In this document: piece after piece, positions 1 to 7,285 of the stretch | How positions within the stretch are numbered: the first letter of the stretch is position 1 | How the letters are laid out: each line of letters begins with the position of its first letter | Assembly (NCBI GenBank): GCA_035532755.1 | Contig: DATKQI010000131.1 | Span: forward strand, 1-32,446 | Reading direction: 5' to 3' | Length of the DNA: 32,446 nucleotides | DNA from: DATKQI01 sp035532755 | GTDB taxonomy: Bacteria; Pseudomonadota; Alphaproteobacteria; Acetobacterales; Acetobacteraceae | Position numbers and translations under genes: made by a program | The notes under the pieces: model-generated | Database searches by the model: none | What the model was told of the DNA's origin: nothing | What the model saw: only the letters and a program-made list of their open reading frames with translations

Positions 1-1289
1 ACCGGCACTGGGCGCGCGATCCATCCCAGCGCCGGCAGCGCCCGGATCATCAGCCGGGGAAGGGCGATCCCGTTCAGCCCGGCGAGGCCGCGCAGCAGGG
101 TGAGGCAGGCGGGCAGCCCGCTCGCGCGGAACGGCACCCAGGCGAGGATGACGGCGAGCAAGGTGAGCGCGTGGGCGCCGAGGCGGCCAATGGGGCGAAA
201 CGGTGCGGGAAGCGGGCGGGCCAACCGGCGGAACCAGCCGTGGATCACGAGATACGCCCCATGCAGCCCGCCCCAGGCGATGAAGGTCCAGCCGGCGCCG
301 TGCCACAACCCGCCCAGCAGCATCGTCGCCATCAGGTTGCCGATGCGCCTGCCTTCGCCATGGCGGTTGCCACCGAGCGGGATGTAGAGATAGTCGCGCA
401 GAAAGAAGCTCAGCGTCATGTTCCAGTGCTGCCAGAATTCCCTGATATTGCGGGATTTGTAAGGGCTGGCGAAATTCAGCGGGAAGCGGATGCCAAACAT
501 CCGGGCGAGCCCGATCGCCATGTCCGAATAGCCCGAGAAGTCGAAATAGATTTGCAGGGCGTAGGCGAGCAGGGCGTACCATGCCTCGAAGAAGCCGAGC
601 GGCGCGGCGTGGTTCGCGGCGGCGAAGCCCACGTCGGCGAAGCCGCCGAACGTGTCCGCCAGCACGAGCTTCTTGGCCAATCCCAACAGGAAGATGTCCA
701 GCCCTTCGGCGAATCCATTGGTGTTCCAGAGAACGACCGTATCCCCCTGGAATTGCGGAATGATGTCCTTCGGGCGGACGATGGGGCCGCTGATCAGGTG
801 CGGGAAGAAGGCGATGAAGTTCGCATAGGCGAGCAGCCCGGCATCGGCGCGGTCGGCGCGGAAGCTGTCCACCAGGAACATCACCTGCTGGAAGGTGAAG
901 AAGCTGATGGCGAGCGGCAGGAAGATGTGCCAGTGCGGCGCTGGCCAACCGGCGAGGGCGGCAAGGCTTGCGGCCAGGAAATGCGCGTATTTGAACCAGC
1001 CGAGCAGGCCGAGATCGAGCGCGAGGCCGGCGATCAGGATCAGCCGTGCCTGTCTTGTCCGTCCGGCGAGGCGGGCGTGCAGGATGGCTTGGCCAAGCCC
1101 GTAATTCGCGCCGATCGAGCCGGCCAGCAGCAGCACGAAAGGCGGGTTCCACCAGCCGTAGAAGAACAGGCTGGCGCCGGCGAGGTACCACAGCGCCGCC
1201 CGCCGGCCCGCCCATCTTCCCAGCAGGAAGAACCCGGCGAGCGCAATCGGCAGGAAGCCGAGAATGAAGACCGGAGTGTTGAACAGCAT
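1..1289 (-). CDS. MBOAT-family membrane O-acyltransferase (AlgI/DltB-like), C-terminus cut by window edge
   Basis: This gene encodes a polytopic inner-membrane acyltransferase of the type that passes acyl groups, usually acetyl, to an exported polysaccharide or other envelope acceptor. The ATG at 1289 gives the typical hydrophobic start MLFNTPVFILGFLP. About 429 codons are visible before the edge; AlgI-like proteins usually have some 470-500. Near residues 290-315 is the conserved stretch containing FWQHW, then LRDYLYIPLGGN. The MBOAT signature LWHGAGW follows, with the probable catalytic histidine at residue 330. Many hydrophobic segments run through the protein. The gene diverges from hisZ, and a perfect 9-base inverted repeat lies directly upstream of the start codon. 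The usual partner, an SGNH/AlgJ-like acetyltransferase, would be expected beyond the left edge. The family call is firm; the acceptor is unknown. Confidence 0.93.
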   Translation of the reverse strand, partial: MLFNTPVFILGFLPIALAGFFLLGRWAGRRAALWYLAGASLFFYGWWNPPFVLLLAGSIGANYGLGQAILHARLAGRTRQARLILIAGLALDLGLLGWFKYAHFLAASLAALAGWPAPHWHIFLPLAISFFTFQQVMFLVDSFRADRADAGLLAYANFIAFFPHLISGPIVRPKDIIPQFQGDTVVLWNTNGFAEGLDIFLLGLAKKLVLADTFGGFADVGFAAANHAAPLGFFEAWYALLAYALQIYFDFSGYSDMAIGLARMFGIRFPLNFASPYKSRNIREFWQHWNMTLSFFLRDYLYIPLGGNRHGEGRRIGNLMATMLLGGLWHGAGWTFIAWGGLHGAYLVIHGWFRRLARPLPAPFRPIGRLGAHALTLLAVILAWVPFRASGLPACLTLLRGLAGLNGIALPRLMIRALPALGWIARPVP

Positions 1290-1291
1290 TG

Positions 1292-1323
1292 CCGGTTGCA
1301 GAGTCTCGCGGTCTTGCAACCGG
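1292..1323. promoter_or_regulatory. Perfect 9-base inverted repeat next to the MBOAT start codon
   Basis: CCGGTTGCA (1292-1300) and TGCAACCGG (1315-1323) form a perfect inverted repeat with a 14-base spacer. Its inner edge lies two bases from the acyltransferase start codon, so in the mRNA a hairpin would cover the ribosome-binding region, where no clear Shine-Dalgarno sequence is visible. It could instead be a dyad operator serving the divergent genes. The repeat is seen directly; its role is inferred. Confidence 0.5.
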
Positions 1324-1367
1324 ATTGATGGCAGATCGATAGGGATCCCGCCAGGGGGTGCGAGGAT

Positions 1368-1396
1368 TTGGCCCTGCCGGAATCGGGTGCTATAGG
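1368..1396 (+). promoter_or_regulatory. Candidate sigma-70-like promoter for hisZ-purA
   Basis: TTGGCC at 1368-1373 and TATAGG at 1391-1396 each match the -35 and -10 consensus at four of six positions and are separated by exactly 17 bases. Transcription would start near 1403, about 20 bases before the hisZ ATG. The match is moderate, so this is only a candidate. Confidence 0.4.
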
Positions 1397-1423
1397 CGCT
1401 TGCCCGCGCAGAGCCCGATCCGC

Positions 1424-2575
1424 ATGACCGACGATCCCGCCCCGAACCCGGCTTTGCTGCCGGCCGGCCTGTCCGACCTGCTGCCGCCCGAGGCCGAGGC
1501 CGAGGCGGCAATGATCTCGGCCCTGATGGCCCGCTTCGCGGCGCATGGCTACGAGCGGGTGAAGCCGCCGCTGCTGGAGTTCGAGGACAGCTTGCTCGCC
1601 GGTTCGGGCGCGGCGGTGGCCGATCAGACCTTCCGGCTGATGGACCCCGACAGCCACCGCATGATGGGGTTGCGCGCCGACACCACCCCGCAGGTGGCGC
1701 GGATCGCCACCACGCGGCTGGCCGGCGCCCCGCGGCCGCTGCGGCTTGCCTATTCCGGGCAGTGCCTGCGCGTGCGCGGCGGCCAGCTTTCGCCGGAGCG
1801 GCAGGTGGGGCAGGCGGGTATCGAGCTGATCGGCGTCGATTCGCCGGCGGCCGATGCGGAGATCGTGCTGGTGGGCGCCGAGGCGCTGGCGGCAGGCGGC
1901 CTGTCGCGGGTGAGCTTTGACCTGACGCTCCCCACGCTCGCCCCGATGCTGCTGGATGCCGCGGGCATTGGCGGGCCGGCGCGGGTTGCGCTGGGGCGGG
2001 CGCTCGACCGCAAGGATGTGGCGGCGGTGACGCGCCTGGGCGGGCCGTTGTCAGCCACGCTGACAGATCTGCTGCTTGCCGCCGGCCCCGCCGGGCGGGC
2101 GCTGGAGGCGCTGGAGAAGGCAGACCTGCCGGCGCCGGCGCGAGCAATGGCCGAACGGCTGGCGGCGGTCGTCGCCGCGATTCATGCCCGCGCGCCCGAT
2201 CTGAAGCTTACCGCGGATCCGACCGAGTTCCGCGGCTTCCAGTACCACACCGGCATCGCGGTGACGGTGTACGCGCCCGGCCGCCACCAGGAACTGGGCC
2301 GGGGCGGGCGCTATCTGTGCGGCGAGGCCGAACCCGCAACAGGGCTGACCCTGTATCCGGATGCGATCCTGACCGCAGCACCCCCGCCACCGGAATGGCC
2401 GCGGGTGTACGTGCCGGCCGGCGCGCCGGCCGAGGCGGCGGCACGGCTGCGCGCGCAGGGCCTGGTGACCGTGGCCGGGCTCGGCACCGTGACCGATGCG
2501 GCGGCGGAAGCGCGGCGGCTGCGCTGCACCCACATCCTGCGCGGCGAGACCGCCGTGGCCCTGACCCCGGAGTAG
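1424..2575 (+). CDS. hisZ: ATP phosphoribosyltransferase regulatory subunit HisZ
   Basis: HisZ is a catalytically inactive paralogue of histidyl-tRNA synthetase that binds the short form of HisG and is needed for the first step of histidine biosynthesis. The 383-residue protein has the class II synthetase-like core. Its motif 2 region reads LRADTTPQVAR near residues 83-93, followed by LRLAYSGQCLRVRGG, and a later TGIAVTVYAPG segment contributes to the histidine-binding fold. An upstream ATG at 1358 is in frame, but the start at 1424 (MTDDPAPNPALLPAG) agrees with family N-termini and lies just after the candidate promoter. The stop is three bases before the purA ATG, so the two genes are almost certainly cotranscribed. 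HisZ implies that a short-form hisG exists elsewhere in the genome. Confidence 0.93.
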   Translation: MTDDPAPNPALLPAGLSDLLPPEAEAEAAMISALMARFAAHGYERVKPPLLEFEDSLLAGSGAAVADQTFRLMDPDSHRMMGLRADTTPQVARIATTRLAGAPRPLRLAYSGQCLRVRGGQLSPERQVGQAGIELIGVDSPAADAEIVLVGAEALAAGGLSRVSFDLTLPTLAPMLLDAAGIGGPARVALGRALDRKDVAAVTRLGGPLSATLTDLLLAAGPAGRALEALEKADLPAPARAMAERLAAVVAAIHARAPDLKLTADPTEFRGFQYHTGIAVTVYAPGRHQELGRGGRYLCGEAEPATGLTLYPDAILTAAPPPPEWPRVYVPAGAPAEAAARLRAQGLVTVAGLGTVTDAAAEARRLRCTHILRGETAVALTPE

Positions 2576-2578
2576 GCG

Positions 2579-3868
2579 ATGACGAATGTCGCGGTGATCG
2601 GCGCCCAGTGGGGCGACGAAGGCAAAGGCAAGGTGGTGGACTGGCTGGCGAGCCGCGCCGATATCGTGGTGCGCTTCCAGGGCGGCCACAATGCCGGCCA
2701 TACGCTGGTGGTGGGCAACCAGACCTACAAGCTCTCCCTGCTGCCCTCCGGCCTCGTGCGCGGGAAGCTCGGCATCATCGGCAACGGCGTGGTGGTCGAT
2801 CCCGAGGCGCTGCTTGCCGAGATCGAGCGGGTGACGGCGCAAGGGCTGCGCGTGACGGCGGAAAGCCTGCGCATCGCCGAGAACGCGACGCTGATCCTGC
2901 CGCTGCATGCCGCACTGGACCGGGCGCGAGAGGAGGCGCGGGGCGATCGGAAGATCGGCACTACCGGCCGCGGCATTGGCCCGGCTTATGAGGACAAGGT
3001 GGCGCGCCGTGCGATCCGGGTGTGCGACCTTGCCGAACCCGAGACGCTGGCGGCCAAGCTGGACGAACTGCTGCTGCATCACAACACGCTGCTGACCGGC
3101 CTGGGTGCCGCGCCGTTCGAGAAGCAGGCGCTGCTGGACCGGCTGCTCGCGCTCGCCCCGCGCATCCTGCCCTTCGCCGAACCGGTGTGGGAGCGGCTGG
3201 ACGCGGCGCGCCGGGCGGGAACGCGCATCCTGTTCGAGGGCGCGCAGGCGGTGATGCTGGATGTGGATCACGGCACCTATCCCTTCGTGACAAGCAGCAA
3301 TACCGTGGCGGCCACCGCCGCCGCCGGGTCGGGGTTGGGGCCGGCATCCGTGGGGTTCGTGCTCGGCATCGCCAAGGCCTATTCCACGCGCGTGGGTTCC
3401 GGCCCGTTCCCGACCGAATTGCGGGATGCGACCGGCCAGTTGCTAGGTGACCGCGGCCATGAATTCGGCACCGTGACCGGGCGGCGCCGGCGCTGCGGCT
3501 GGTTCGACGCGGCGCTGGTGCGCCAGGCGGTGAAGGTGGGCGGCATCCAGGGGCTGGTGCTGACCAAACTCGATGTGCTGGACGGGCTGCCCGAGCTGAA
3601 GATCGGCGTGGGCTACCGCATCGGCGGGGAGACGCTGCGCCATCTGCCGGCGGGGATGGCCGCGCAGGCGGCGGCCGAGCCGATATACGAGACGATGGAA
3701 GGCTGGACGGAGTCCACGCACGGCGCGCGGTCCTGGGCGGAGCTGCCGGCGCAGGCGGTGAAATACGTCCGCCGCATCGAGGAGCTGGCGGAAGCGCCGG
3801 TGACGCTGGTGTCCACCAGCCCCGAGCGCGACGACATCATCCTGGTGAAGGACCCGTTCGAGGGCTGA
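2579..3868 (+). CDS. purA: Adenylosuccinate synthetase
   Basis: PurA couples GTP hydrolysis to the condensation of IMP with aspartate, giving adenylosuccinate in AMP biosynthesis; it is a cytosolic homodimer. The 429-residue length is normal. The N-terminal loop GDEGKGK spans residues 12-18 with catalytic Asp13, and His41 lies in GGHNAGH. Further on are GTTGRGIGPAYEDK for IMP binding, STRVGSGPFPTE, and the TGRRRRCGWFDA segment typical of the family. The gene starts three bases after the hisZ stop, so translation is probably coupled. Nothing in the sequence looks damaged. Confidence 0.98.
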   Translation: MTNVAVIGAQWGDEGKGKVVDWLASRADIVVRFQGGHNAGHTLVVGNQTYKLSLLPSGLVRGKLGIIGNGVVVDPEALLAEIERVTAQGLRVTAESLRIAENATLILPLHAALDRAREEARGDRKIGTTGRGIGPAYEDKVARRAIRVCDLAEPETLAAKLDELLLHHNTLLTGLGAAPFEKQALLDRLLALAPRILPFAEPVWERLDAARRAGTRILFEGAQAVMLDVDHGTYPFVTSSNTVAATAAAGSGLGPASVGFVLGIAKAYSTRVGSGPFPTELRDATGQLLGDRGHEFGTVTGRRRRCGWFDAALVRQAVKVGGIQGLVLTKLDVLDGLPELKIGVGYRIGGETLRHLPAGMAAQAAAEPIYETMEGWTESTHGARSWAELPAQAVKYVRRIEELAEAPVTLVSTSPERDDIILVKDPFEG

Positions 3869-3871
3869 TCC

Positions 3872-3899
3872 ACGCCGGCGGGCTTTCGCCGTCAGGCGT
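3872..3899 (+). terminator. Weak candidate terminator after purA
   Basis: CGGCG (3876-3880) and CGCCG (3887-3891) can pair around a six-base loop, and ACGCC/GGCGT (3872-3876, 3895-3899) offers an alternative outer stem. Only a short T-containing run follows (TTTGTC from about 3906), so intrinsic termination would be weak. The hairpin lies in the 92-base gap between purA and the next gene. Confidence 0.3.
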
Positions 3900-3960
3900 T
3901 GCGGGTTTGTCAATCATTCGCGGCTAGGGTTGCGCCTTTCAGACGCTGGATGGCCGCATC

Positions 3961-5994
3961 ATGGCTGCTGCTGCGCCGGGCTCGTTCGGGGAGAGGCTGG
4001 TATCAGGCTTGTACCGGGTCGATCTGGCGCACCCTGTTCCGGGCGGAGGAGCGGGGCTGCCTGCCTTTACGGCAAGCCACGCGCAGGACGGCAGGAGCGG
4101 GTTGATGGCGGTGCAGGTTCGCCGCGGCCTGCCGCCCGACCAGCGGGTGTTGTCCGGCTTGATGGCGGACCCGGTGGAGAATGTGCTGTGCCCGTTGGCG
4201 CATGGCGCCGGGCCTGGGATGGGGGGCGAGGGCGGCTACTTCGTCATCTGCCCCGCCCCGCCGGGCCCGGCGATCACGGCGGGGCGGCCGTGGCCCGAGG
4301 GGGAGCTGCTCACCCAGGTACTGCGCCCGGCGGCGCTGGCGCTGGAGGGCCTGGCCGCACGGCGGCTCACGCACCGGGCCATCCGGCTCGGCAATATGTT
4401 CCGGCCGGCGGCGGGCGGGCCGGTGGTGCTGGGCAGCCTCGGCACGGCCCCGCCAGGGAGCCTGCAGCCGGCGGTTTATGAGCCGCCTTATTCCGCCCAA
4501 TGCCTTCCTTCCGGGCGTGGCGCGGGCTGCATCGCCGACGACGTGTATGCGCTGGGCGTGGTGCTGCTGTTCCTGGCATTGGGGCAGGAGGGTTTGGGCC
4601 AAGAATCTCGGACCGCCGAGGCCGAGATGCTGCGGCGCAAATGCGAACTGGGCAGCTTCGCCGCCTTGGCCGGCGATGCCCGCCTGCCGGGAATGCTGGC
4701 CGACATCCTGCGCGGGATGCTGGCGGAAGACCCCGACCACCGGCCGCCGCCGGCGCTGCTTGCCGATCCGGTGGCGGCTCGTGCCCGGCGGGTGGCGGCC
4801 CGACCGCAGCGCCGGGCGCAGCACCCCCTGGAGATGAACGGCACCCTCACCGCCGATGCGCGCACGCTGGCGTTGGCGATGACGGGGGCGATGACGGGGG
4901 CGATGACTGGGGCGATGGCGGGCGGCCAGGGCGAGGCGGCGCGGCTTCTGCGTGACGGAACGGTGGGTGCCTGGCTTCGGCGTGGGCTGGGCGATCCGGC
5001 GCTGACCGCGCGCATCGACGAGGCACTGCGCCAGCATGCCGGCGATGCGATGGCGGACGAGGCGCGTGCCGATGCGCTGCTGGCGATGCGGGCGATCGCG
5101 GTGCTCGATCCGCTCGCGCCGCTGTGCTGGCGGGGGGTGGCCCTGTGGCCGGACGGACTGGGGCCGGCCCTGGCCGCGGCGATGGCCGATCCGACCGGCC
5201 CTGTGGCCGGGTTGGAGGAGCTGGTGGTGGCGGAAGCCGTCGGCGCCTGGGCCGCGGCCCGGCCGCAGCGATCGGATGTCGCGATACTGCGCATGCAGGC
5301 GCGGCAGCACCGGTCGGTCCTGCAGCTTCGCGGCCCTGGCGGGGGGCTGGAACGGCTGGCCCATGTGCTCAACCCGCTGCTGCCCTGCGCGAGCCGGCTG
5401 CTGGCCGGGCACTGGGTGGCGCAACTGGCCGATCTGCTGCCGGCGCTGGAGGCGGCATCCGGCTCCGCGGAGCTGCGCAAGCAGGCGCCGATCGACCGCC
5501 ATGTGGCCGCGTTCATCGGCGCGCAGACCGAGCAGCGGGTGGAGGGCGATCTGGCGGCCCTGTCGGATCCGGTCAGCCCCGGCATGGCGGGGATCGGGCA
5601 AATGCGCGTGCTTGCCCGGCTGCAACTGCGGCTGCATCCGGCCCCGCTGCCCGGGCTGGCCGATTGGCTGGCGGAAGGGTTGGGGGCGGCGGTCGGCCTG
5701 TGGCACAGCCGGGCCCGCCGGGCGGCGATCGAGGCGAAATTGCCGGAGCTGGTGCGGGAAGGCCGGTTGCCGGAGCTGCTGGCCGCCGTGGACGACCGGG
5801 CCGGCCGTGCGGCGGATGCCGAGAGCGCCCGGGCCGCCCGGCAGGAGGCGGCCCGGATCGACGCCGCGCTGCACGCCATCGCCACGGGGCTGCCGCGCCG
5901 GACGGAAGCAGGGCGGCGACTGGGGCATGAGATCGCGGCCGGGCTTGGGCTGGCAGCGCTGGTCCTGGTGCTGGCCACGGCGGCGTTCGGGTGA
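3961..5994 (+). CDS. Kinase-like protein lacking all catalytic residues (putative pseudokinase), C-terminal membrane anchor
   Basis: I do not recognise a characterised family. Residues 1-275 resemble a Ser/Thr kinase fold that has lost its chemistry. The VAVK-like strand reads MAVQV (Gln52 for Lys). The HRD-like segment reads HRAIRLGN at 138-145, with Ala for the catalytic Asp but Asn145 kept. The DFG position reads SLG (159-161). The structural helix-F motif survives as DDVYALGVVLLFLALG (193-208), as does the late-lobe motif EDPDHRP (256-262). A tandem repeat of AMTG follows at 306-320, then about 320 mostly helical Ala/Leu/Arg-rich residues. One hydrophobic segment ends the protein (about 653-676), suggesting a tail anchor with the body in the cytoplasm. 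The start at 3961 lacks a strong ribosome-binding site. A four-base overlap couples it to the next gene. Kinase ancestry is inferred from motif order only. Confidence 0.7.
   Translation: MAAAAPGSFGERLVSGLYRVDLAHPVPGGGAGLPAFTASHAQDGRSGLMAVQVRRGLPPDQRVLSGLMADPVENVLCPLAHGAGPGMGGEGGYFVICPAPPGPAITAGRPWPEGELLTQVLRPAALALEGLAARRLTHRAIRLGNMFRPAAGGPVVLGSLGTAPPGSLQPAVYEPPYSAQCLPSGRGAGCIADDVYALGVVLLFLALGQEGLGQESRTAEAEMLRRKCELGSFAALAGDARLPGMLADILRGMLAEDPDHRPPPALLADPVAARARRVAARPQRRAQHPLEMNGTLTADARTLALAMTGAMTGAMTGAMAGGQGEAARLLRDGTVGAWLRRGLGDPALTARIDEALRQHAGDAMADEARADALLAMRAIAVLDPLAPLCWRGVALWPDGLGPALAAAMADPTGPVAGLEELVVAEAVGAWAAARPQRSDVAILRMQARQHRSVLQLRGPGGGLERLAHVLNPLLPCASRLLAGHWVAQLADLLPALEAASGSAELRKQAPIDRHVAAFIGAQTEQRVEGDLAALSDPVSPGMAGIGQMRVLARLQLRLHPAPLPGLADWLAEGLGAAVGLWHSRARRAAIEAKLPELVREGRLPELLAAVDDRAGRAADAESARAARQEAARIDAALHAIATGLPRRTEAGRRLGHEIAAGLGLAALVLVLATAAFG
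4876..4923 (+). repeat. 12-base in-frame tandem repeat inside the kinase-like gene
   Basis: The unit GCGATGACGGGG occurs twice exactly (4876-4887, 4888-4899), then with one change (4900-4911), then as a degenerate fourth copy (4912-4923). It encodes Ala-Met-Thr-Gly units at residues 306-321, in the linker between the kinase-like domain and the helical region. Because the unit is a multiple of three, copy-number changes would keep the frame. Confidence 0.9.
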
Positions 5995-6458
5995 GCCGGC
6001 GCGGCCCCGTGGCGGAGGGCGGTGCGGCGAGCGGGCGGTCGCTGATATGGCTGCAGGGCCTGCTGTGCGGTGCGGTGGCTGCCATGGCGACACCGGTTGC
6101 GGTGGTGCTGGGGATTCTGCTTGCGCCGGGGCTGGCGGCCCTCGCCCTCGATCGCGCGCCGGGAAAGCCGGCCGCGCGGGCCATGCTGCTGTTCGGCATG
6201 GCCGCCACGGCACGGCCGTTGCTGATGTTGTGGCGGATGGGGCACAGCCTTGGCGTGGCGCTGCACCTTGCGCTTTCATTTCCGGTACTGGGTCTGGCGT
6301 GGAGCGCGGCTGGAGGTGGCTGGCTTCTCAGCGAGCTTATTCCCCTGGCGACCGCACTTGTGTTGGAGGCAAAGACCGCCGCGGATATGCGGGCATTGCG
6401 CGCGGTCCGTGCCCGGCTGGAGGAGGACTGGGGGGTTCCGCCGGCCGACAGGAAATAG
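5991..6458 (+). CDS. Small multi-pass membrane protein of unknown function
   Basis: This 155-residue protein starts with GTG at 5991, which overlaps the stop of the kinase-like gene in the sequence GTGA, so translational coupling is likely. About three to four hydrophobic helices are visible at roughly 18-50, 62-80, 85-105 and 107-125. They are followed by a charged, probably cytoplasmic tail with many Arg, Glu and Ala (about 126-155). No catalytic motif is evident. Its tight link to the membrane-anchored kinase-like protein suggests the two act together in the membrane, but there is no direct evidence for a function. It ends only 12 bases from the converging HAD-family gene. Confidence 0.75.
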   Translation: MSRRGPVAEGGAASGRSLIWLQGLLCGAVAAMATPVAVVLGILLAPGLAALALDRAPGKPAARAMLLFGMAATARPLLMLWRMGHSLGVALHLALSFPVLGLAWSAAGGGWLLSELIPLATALVLEAKTAADMRALRAVRARLEEDWGVPPADRK

Positions 6459-6464
6459 GCCGGC
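6440..6464. terminator. Hairpin between converging genes, candidate bidirectional terminator
   Basis: GCCGGCC (6440-6446) and GGCCGGC (6458-6464) form a perfect seven-base inverted repeat with an 11-base loop that contains the stop codon of the membrane protein gene. It sits at the junction of two convergent genes, where a shared terminator is expected. There is no strong T-run on either side, so its efficiency is uncertain. Confidence 0.4.
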
Positions 6465-6470
6465 CCTTCA

Positions 6471-7193
6471 TCATGCTTTCAGCTCGGCCTGATGTGCCGC
6501 CACCATCGCGGCGAGGCTCGTGAAATGAAAGTCATAGCCGGTGCCGTCCGGTGGCGCCATCGTCGCGCCCCAGCCGGATTGATCGTGCCGCCGATCGATC
6601 CAGGCGGAAGCAAGCCCGCAGTGTTTCGCCGGGGCGTGGTCGTGGAACAGGCTCTGGGCGGTGTGGAGGATGTCATCCTTCCCGTGCCCGTCGGCTGCGA
6701 GCCGGTCGAGCATGTACCGGAAGTTGGCCGGGTCTGGCTTGTAGGAGCCGATGTCCTGCGCAGTGTAGATCGCGTCAAACTCCACGCCCAGCCGGCGGTT
6801 GCTGGCTTTGAAGCTCTCGCGGTCGACGTTCGAGAGGATCACCAGCCGGTAGTGCTTCTTCAGGTAGCGCAGCGCGGACGGCGCATCCGCGAACTCCGGC
6901 CATGCCGGCACCGAGGCGCCGAAGCGCGCATGGTCCGCTTCGGTCGTGGCCACGCCCCAGTCCCGTGCGAGGCGGCGATGCACCTGCGCCAGAAGATCGG
7001 AATAGATCATGCCGGGTGTTTCCGCCTGCTGCGCAGATTCATGCCGCGCGAGGGCCTCCAGCGCCTCGTTCCGCGGCATGGCCGGCCCGGCCTTGGCGAG
7101 CAGCGGCTGCAGCGCGGCGAACAGGCCGCTCTCCCAGTCGATCAGGGTTCCGTAGCAATCGAATGTGAGGACGCGGAAGTCTGTGAGCTTCAT
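6471..7193 (-). CDS. HAD-superfamily hydrolase, type II 2-haloacid dehalogenase-like
   Basis: The 240-residue protein has the HAD order of motifs. The nucleophile Asp12 lies in FDCYGTLIDW, Ser121-Asn122 in LVILSNVD, Lys152 in SYKPDP, and a final acidic segment in LFHDHAPAKHCGL. The residue two after the nucleophile is Tyr rather than Asp, which in this superfamily fits L-2-haloacid dehalogenases rather than phosphatases. The substrate-binding Arg of characterised dehalogenases is not obvious to me, so the true substrate may differ. The length is normal for the family. It reads in the same direction as the catabolic operon upstream and starts 92 bases after the alcohol dehydrogenase stop, so it may be the operon's last gene or have its own promoter. 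Confidence 0.85.
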   Translation of the reverse strand: MKLTDFRVLTFDCYGTLIDWESGLFAALQPLLAKAGPAMPRNEALEALARHESAQQAETPGMIYSDLLAQVHRRLARDWGVATTEADHARFGASVPAWPEFADAPSALRYLKKHYRLVILSNVDRESFKASNRRLGVEFDAIYTAQDIGSYKPDPANFRYMLDRLAADGHGKDDILHTAQSLFHDHAPAKHCGLASAWIDRRHDQSGWGATMAPPDGTGYDFHFTSLAAMVAAHQAELKA

Positions 7194-7285
7194 GTGCGGG
7201 TCTCCGGAATCCAGTGTCTCGTTGACCCGGTGCCTGCGTCAACCCGCCCTCTTTCTCGCTGGCTACGGCCCGATGCGGTACGCGC

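Noticed and set aside
171..1328. Plus-strand open frame opposite the MBOAT gene
   Set aside because: The minus-strand translation gives the complete MBOAT signature. The plus-strand product is a charged low-complexity shadow.
4003..6279. Long antisense open frames opposite the kinase-like gene (up to 758 codons)
   Set aside because: They are Arg/Pro/Gln/His-rich with no domain pattern, and the sense strand has kinase-like motifs, a membrane anchor and a coupled downstream gene.
7221..7243. GTTGAC/GTCAAC inverted repeat (six-base arms, 11-base loop) between the alcohol dehydrogenase and HAD genes
   Set aside because: The stem is short, with no T-run on either strand and no second copy elsewhere that I could see. 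It is too weak to call a terminator or operator.
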